In this document: piece by piece, positions 59,440-64,000 of the stretch
How positions within the stretch are numbered: the first letter of the stretch is position 1
How the letters are laid out: every line of letters starts with the position of its first letter
Origin: Loigolactobacillus jiayinensis
Lineage (GTDB): Bacteria > Bacillota > Bacilli > Lactobacillales > Lactobacillaceae
Direction: 5' to 3'
Length of the DNA: 64,000 nucleotides
Assembly (NCBI RefSeq): GCF_003946445.1
Contig: NZ_RHOF01000009.1
Location: forward strand, 1 to 64,000
Notes under the pieces: generated by a model
What the model saw: the letters and a program-made list of their open reading frames with translations, nothing else
Database searches by the model: none
What the model was told of the DNA's origin: nothing
Position numbers and translations under genes: made by a program

Positions 59440-60936
59440 ATGGAAAAACAAAAGAAAATCACCGTTATTGGCCTGATCTTGATGATTTTTGGCTCGATCT
59501 TCGGTTTCGCTAACACCACTGTTGCCTATTATTTAATGGGTTATGGTGGCATTATTTGGTATTTATTTGCCGCAATTTTATTCTTCTTGCCATCATCCTT
59601 AATGTTTGCCGAGTACGGTTCTACTTTTAAAGAAGTTCACGGCGGCATTTATTCTTGGCTAGCCGAATCAATTGGTGAACGTCCTGCCTTCATTGGCACC
59701 TTCATCTGGCTAGCATCGTGGATCATCTGGATGGTCTCAACGGCGTCCAAAGTCTGGATTCCTTTTTCCACTTTCGTTTTTGGTCACGATCAAACCCAGA
59801 CTTGGCGTTTTTTCGGCCTGACGCCAACGGCAACGGTTGGTTTACTGGGGATTATTTTCTTCCTATTGATCACCTTACTGGCCAGCCATGGTGTCCAACG
59901 GATCTCACGGATTGCTTCCTTTGGCGGCTTCTTAATTGCGTTGCTAAATGTGGCCTTCATTTTGGTCAGCTTATTGATCCTGTTTAAAAACGGCCTGCAC
60001 TTAGCCCAACCGATTCACGGCGTCCACAGCTTTATTTCTTCACCGAATGCTGATTATAAGAGTGTCATCGGTATGCTGTCATTTGTTGTGTTCGCGGTCT
60101 TTGCTTATGGCGGGATGGAAACTATGGGCGGCGTTACCGATAGTATGGAAAAGCCGGAAAAAACCTTCCCCAAAGGCTTGATCATTGCCACCGTCGTGAT
60201 TGCCATTAGTTACGCGCTGTCGATTTTTATTTGGGGTATTTCCGCTAATTGGCAACAAGTTCTGAATAACAAAACGACTAATCTAGGTAACATTACCTAT
60301 GTTTTAATGGACAATCTTGGATTTTACTTTGGCCAAAGTTTCGGCTTTAGTCTAGCCACCGCACACTTAATTGGGATTTGGTTTGCCCGGGTCACCGGCT
60401 TTGCCATGTTCTTTAGTTATCTTGGCGCGTTCTTCGTCCTGATTTATTCACCACTAAAATCATTTGTCCTTGGTACACCTAAAGCGCTTTGGCCAAAAGG
60501 CTTCGCTGATACTAACAAAGCGGGCATGCCGGTTAAAGCCATGTGGGCGCAAGCAATTTTCGTTTCTGTTTTAATTTTCATTGTCGCTTTTGGTGGTCAA
60601 AACGCCCAAGTCTTCTACAATGTCCTGACCCAAATGGCCAATGTTTCCACTACTTTGCCGTATTTATTCTTAGTGACTGCTTTTCCATTTTTCAAACGGC
60701 GCCAAGATTTAAAACGGCCCTTTGAAATTTATAAGAACCAAACCTGGACCTGGATCATTACGATTGTCGTTGACCTGGTGTTAGCGTTCGGTATTCTGTT
60801 CACAATTATCCAACCGTTGTTAGAAGGCCAATACTTAGATGCCTTTGAAATGGTGATTGGCCCCATCGTCTTTGGCTTGATTGCTTGGTTAATGTACCAG
60901 CATTATGACCATAAACAGTTAGCAAGTAGTAAATAA
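59440..60936 (+). CDS. APC-superfamily amino acid permease, YjeM-like
   Basis: The 498-aa protein has about 12-13 transmembrane segments. The N-terminus GLILMIFGSIFGFANTTVAYYLMGYGG and the segment FAVFAYGGMETMGGVTDSMEKPEKTFPKG place it among the glutamate/GABA-antiporter-type APC carriers related to YjeM. The substrate is not inferable. It lies downstream of pepD with GAGGAAA before the ATG. A diverged paralogue lies at the window's right end on the other strand. Confidence 0.88.
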   Translation: MEKQKKITVIGLILMIFGSIFGFANTTVAYYLMGYGGIIWYLFAAILFFLPSSLMFAEYGSTFKEVHGGIYSWLAESIGERPAFIGTFIWLASWIIWMVSTASKVWIPFSTFVFGHDQTQTWRFFGLTPTATVGLLGIIFFLLITLLASHGVQRISRIASFGGFLIALLNVAFILVSLLILFKNGLHLAQPIHGVHSFISSPNADYKSVIGMLSFVVFAVFAYGGMETMGGVTDSMEKPEKTFPKGLIIATVVIAISYALSIFIWGISANWQQVLNNKTTNLGNITYVLMDNLGFYFGQSFGFSLATAHLIGIWFARVTGFAMFFSYLGAFFVLIYSPLKSFVLGTPKALWPKGFADTNKAGMPVKAMWAQAIFVSVLIFIVAFGGQNAQVFYNVLTQMANVSTTLPYLFLVTAFPFFKRRQDLKRPFEIYKNQTWTWIITIVVDLVLAFGILFTIIQPLLEGQYLDAFEMVIGPIVFGLIAWLMYQHYDHKQLASSK

Positions 60937-60942
60937 ATAAAC

Positions 60943-60975
60943 AAAAAAACGACGCCAAATTGGCGTCGTTTTTTG
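60943..60975. terminator. Bidirectional terminator, permease / penicillin-binding protein
   Basis: A perfect 13-bp stem (60945-60957 with 60961-60973) is flanked by A and T runs and sits between two converging genes. Confidence 0.95.
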
Positions 60976-60979
60976 TTTG

Positions 60980-62965
60980 CTAATATAAGGTTTCCACGTA
61001 GGGTTTCATTGCGGTGACCACGTCTTCACTACCAGTACCTTCCAGCATGGCCACCATTAAATACGTATCATTGTCGGCGTCAGCGGCCATTAAAAAGCCA
61101 TTCTGTTCGCCGTCAGTATCTTGCTTTTGTTTCAATTCAGCGGTGCCCGTTTTAGCGGCAATATTATGACCGCTAATTTGTAACGCATGGGCGGTGCCTT
61201 GACTGTCAGCAACCACTTGGACTAAAGCTTGCTTAACCGCGGTGGCACTAGCTTTTTTCAAAACGGTTTGCTGCTTGGCCGTTTTATCCAATAACAACGT
61301 CGGTAATTGCATTTGGCCGTCATTGGCAATTGCAGTGTACATCGTTGCCTGTTGGATCGGCGCTAATAGTAATTGGCCTTGACCATACGCCGTATCCGCT
61401 AGTAGGATTTTGCTGGTCAATTGCCCGCTATTGGAAATTTGCGGCTTATTCAGTGCCAAGGGTAAATTAGCTTGCGCACTGAAAAATGGTTGTAGCCCTT
61501 TTAAATAAGCCTTACTGCCCATTTGTAGTCCCGCTTGAGCGAACCAAATGTTATCCGAATTAACCAAGGCTTGCGTCATGTTTTCACTAGCCGCATCAGT
61601 CACCCGCGTCACTTGATAACTGCCCCAGCTACTGTCTTGCTGCCACTTTAGCCCACTAATTGACTTGGTGGTGGCCGTGGTGATCGTGCCGTTGTCCAAC
61701 GCAATCCCTGCCGTCAGCATTTTAAAGGTGGAGCCAGGCGCGTACCGCTGAGTAAAGCGGCTTAAAAATGGTTGCGCTGTGTTACTGGCGTATTTCTGGT
61801 AATCTTTTTGACTAATCCCGGTAGCAAATAAATTGGGATCGTAACTTGGTGAACTGACCAACGTCAATAATTGGCCATTGCGCGGATCCATGGTGACAAC
61901 AGCACCTTTTTTGCCAGCTAATTGCTGATAGGCTTTGACCTGTTTGCTGCGATCAATTGTCAGCTTGATGGTTTTGCCATCCCGTTTTTGCGTTTTTAAC
62001 AACGTGCGACTCACCGTATCGCCATTATTGATGGTGATCTTACCGCCGTCTTGGCCTTGTAATTGCTTATCGTAATAGCGCTCTAAACCAGTTTTGCCAA
62101 TATTATCACCGGTTTGTAATTCGGGATGCTTCTTCAAGTCGGCCGCCGTTACCTCACCCACGTAACCAATCAATTGGGCGCTGGCTTCACCGGTTGGATA
62201 GGTGCGCGCCGACACTGCTCGGTACGTGACTCCGGTCAAACTTGGCTTAGTGGTCACCGTTTTAATCGGCACAAAACTATCCTTGGTGACCCACTGTTGC
62301 TGCAACGACTGCTTTAATGTGGCGACATCGACGCTAAACTGCTGACTAATTTTGGTCAGATTCGTACTGCGCGTGGTGCCACTACCGAGCTGGCTTGGCA
62401 CCATTCCGGCTTGGGTCACCTGACCATCTTTCGCTAAAGCTTGGCCATTACGGTCAACAATTTCGCCACGCTTACCCTGCTGCCATTGTAATTGAACTGT
62501 ATCGGTGCCATTCATATGGGGGAACAGCATCGCCGGTGTCCAAATAACCCGCCAGTGACCCTTTACTAATTGGACAGTGGTTTGATAGTGCTTGACTGTT
62601 AACGCCCCGATCATCGTCTGTAAATTCAGATCAAACGTCATTTGGTAAGTTTTTGCACTTTTACGAGTGACTTTTAACTGCTTGATTTGCATATCACTGG
62701 CCCCAATTTGGCCAAAAACAGCAACATTCCGGGCGACAACTTTTTTAGCGGTGTACTGATAGTCACCACCAGTCAGTTGTTGTTTGTCCACTTGGCCAAC
62801 CATTTTCGTGAAATTCTGTTGACTAAAAGCTTGGGTGTAGGTCGTGGCTACCTTTTGGACGGCTGCTGTCGTCTGTTGGCGCTGCTGCCACTGATAGAAG
62901 TACCAGCCACCGCCGCCTAACAGGAACAACACCAGTAAACCCACCAACAAGTATTTTTTGCGCAT
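60980..62965 (-). CDS. Class B penicillin-binding protein with MecA-like N-terminal domain
   Basis: The 661-aa protein has a membrane anchor (about 5-24), an NTF2-like MecA_N domain (about 35-150), a PBP dimerisation domain (about 160-320), and a transpeptidase domain with APGSTFKML (SxxK), NSDN (SxN) and AAKTGTAEL (KTG). This layout matches the low-affinity PBP3/PBP2a group of Bacillus, enterococci and lactobacilli. It cross-links peptidoglycan and may add intrinsic beta-lactam tolerance. ATG at 62965 is chosen because GAGG lies 8 nt upstream. Confidence 0.92.
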   Translation of the reverse strand: MRKKYLLVGLLVLFLLGGGGWYFYQWQQRQQTTAAVQKVATTYTQAFSQQNFTKMVGQVDKQQLTGGDYQYTAKKVVARNVAVFGQIGASDMQIKQLKVTRKSAKTYQMTFDLNLQTMIGALTVKHYQTTVQLVKGHWRVIWTPAMLFPHMNGTDTVQLQWQQGKRGEIVDRNGQALAKDGQVTQAGMVPSQLGSGTTRSTNLTKISQQFSVDVATLKQSLQQQWVTKDSFVPIKTVTTKPSLTGVTYRAVSARTYPTGEASAQLIGYVGEVTAADLKKHPELQTGDNIGKTGLERYYDKQLQGQDGGKITINNGDTVSRTLLKTQKRDGKTIKLTIDRSKQVKAYQQLAGKKGAVVTMDPRNGQLLTLVSSPSYDPNLFATGISQKDYQKYASNTAQPFLSRFTQRYAPGSTFKMLTAGIALDNGTITTATTKSISGLKWQQDSSWGSYQVTRVTDAASENMTQALVNSDNIWFAQAGLQMGSKAYLKGLQPFFSAQANLPLALNKPQISNSGQLTSKILLADTAYGQGQLLLAPIQQATMYTAIANDGQMQLPTLLLDKTAKQQTVLKKASATAVKQALVQVVADSQGTAHALQISGHNIAAKTGTAELKQKQDTDGEQNGFLMAADADNDTYLMVAMLEGTGSEDVVTAMKPYVETLY

Positions 62966-63077
62966 CCGTTTAACCTCTATTCTTGATTTATTTAGCATAG
63001 CCGGTCATGCCGCCATTTGCAAGCTCTTTTCCAGCTAAAAAGGCTCATGCCGCATACGTCATTTAGTCAATATAAAA

Positions 63078-63114
63078 GCGCCGGTGGCATAATTAGATTT
63101 ATGCACACTGGCGC
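63078..63114 (-). terminator. Terminator of the second permease gene
   Basis: A long stem with GCGCC/GGCGC, GTG/CAC and CATA/TATG blocks (63079-63092 with about 63101-63114) follows the permease stop on the minus strand and ends in four T. Confidence 0.75.
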
Positions 63115-63119
63115 TGCGC

Positions 63120-64000
63120 TTATTTACTCGCTTGATGTTGATAACGTTGAAATAAGCCCCAAGCCACAAGGCCAAATAGTGCCGGCCCGGCAATTGAGTA
63201 AATTGTTTTCGCCCAATCACCATTGACGGCGGGCTCAATAATAGTGAACACATTAGCGAAACCAACTGACAAAATAACCACACCAACACCGAGGTACGTG
63301 GCAAATTTTGATTTATACATCGTAAACGGCTTTTTGATTGTCGTTTTCTTTTTAAAGCCTAGAAACGCAAACGCGATAAACATGTAAGGTAGCGTCATTG
63401 ATACATTGGTCATCGATACCAAAATATCAAAGAACGCCTTAGCACCCCGGCCACCAAAGGAAACTGCAAAAATGATCACAATCACAATTGCGGCTTGGAT
63501 CCGCATCGCGTTGATGGGCACGCCATTTTTGATCACAGTTAATTTTCGTGGCCAAATTACTTTCGGTGTGCCTTCGATCAATTGCTTTAATGGTGAAAAA
63601 ATTAAGGTGAAAAAGGCACCCGACAAGGCCAAAAACATCGATAAGCCCATGTACCGGCTGATCCATTGGCCAACTTGGATCGAAGCTGCTTCAGATAAAT
63701 ACAGTGCGTGGCCAATCTGGTAACCCATATTGTTCATGGCAATGTACGCCACGTTGCCTAATGTCACCTGAGCGCTGCCAAATTTAGTGAAGGCAAAATT
63801 CCAATTGGTGAAGGCGCCCATAATAAAGATACCGATGGCGTAACCGGCAGCGATGATTATGGCAGAAATCGTGATGCCCCGAGGAAAAGTGACCGCCGCG
63901 TTTTCCGTTTCATCAACTAAGCCGCCAACGACTTCCAAACCACCATAGGCAAAAATCGCGTAAACTAGGAAGCTAAATACGGCAATCATCGCCGTAAAAT
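63120..64000 (-). CDS. APC-superfamily amino acid permease, YjeM-like (partial)
   Basis: The gene is cut by the window end: the frame stays open to base 64000, so the 5' part (about 200 codons by comparison with the paralogue at 59440) is missing, and the ATG at 63989 is internal. The visible segment has FLVYAIFAYGGLEVVGGLVDETENAAVTFPRG and the C-terminal half of a YjeM-like carrier, with about seven membrane helices. It aligns over its whole length with the other permease but with clear divergence, suggesting an older duplication or separate origin. Confidence 0.88.
   Translation of the reverse strand, partial: FTAMIAVFSFLVYAIFAYGGLEVVGGLVDETENAAVTFPRGITISAIIIAAGYAIGIFIMGAFTNWNFAFTKFGSAQVTLGNVAYIAMNNMGYQIGHALYLSEAASIQVGQWISRYMGLSMFLALSGAFFTLIFSPLKQLIEGTPKVIWPRKLTVIKNGVPINAMRIQAAIVIVIIFAVSFGGRGAKAFFDILVSMTNVSMTLPYMFIAFAFLGFKKKTTIKKPFTMYKSKFATYLGVGVVILSVGFANVFTIIEPAVNGDWAKTIYSIAGPALFGLVAWGLFQRYQHQASK

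Overview
The window comes from a low-to-moderate GC Gram-positive bacterium of the Lactobacillaceae. This rests on purine-rich Shine-Dalgarno sites with frequent TTG starts, a PyrR-attenuated pyr operon, a complete lower mevalonate branch (mvk, mvaD, pmk, type 2 isomerase), pyruvate formate-lyase, a B-type RNase P RNA, EbsA, recU-ponA, and the dinG-tseB-aspB-asnS-dnaD-nth order known from Bacillus and lactobacilli. Loigolactobacillus or a relative is plausible, but the sequence alone does not settle the genus. The region is mostly core chromosome: I see no phage, transposase, tRNA or CRISPR.

Layout. 1-5650: plsY on the minus strand, then parE-parC behind a candidate LexA (SOS) box. 5650-11570: pflB-pflA with an unusual pair of mutually exclusive hairpins between them, a LysR regulator, and Mn-dependent pyrophosphatase ppaC behind a structured leader. 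11570-15130: degV and a MarR regulator whose promoter carries two identical half-site operators exactly 21 bp apart, then rqcH/fbpA. 15130-27000 (minus): one operon pyrR-uraA-pyrB-pyrC-carA-carB-pyrK-pyrD-pyrF-pyrE, the whole de novo UMP pathway plus uracil uptake, with a consensus promoter and two PyrR-type attenuators. 27000-32340: rluD, lspA, a uracil-DNA glycosylase-family gene, fhs, ebsA, an RNase HI-like gene and a nitroreductase. 32600-35300: an rRNA methyltransferase, rnpB, gpsB and ypsA. 35300-38410: recU-ponA. 38410-46090: nth, dnaD, asnS, an aspartate aminotransferase, tseB and dinG.

46490-50760: mvk-mvaD-pmk-fni, making isopentenyl and dimethylallyl diphosphate. A terminator sits between pmk and fni, and alternative hairpins lie between mvaD and pmk. 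50760-51450 has no convincing gene but holds two long, strongly folded elements that look like diverged copies of each other in opposite orientation; a related 30-nt hairpin lies upstream of asnS. 51450-57750 (minus): rsmF, an orphan MacB-like membrane protein, a methyltransferase-like protein, a SufT-like protein, lysA, a tautomerase and a YitT-family protein. 57950-64000: a C69 dipeptidase and a YjeM-like permease, a class B penicillin-binding protein with a MecA-like N-terminal domain, and a second YjeM-like permease cut by the window end.

The most interesting unexplained signals are the pflB-pflA double hairpin and the paired structured elements at 50.8-51.4 kb. I did not find a protein-coding system that I would call new.
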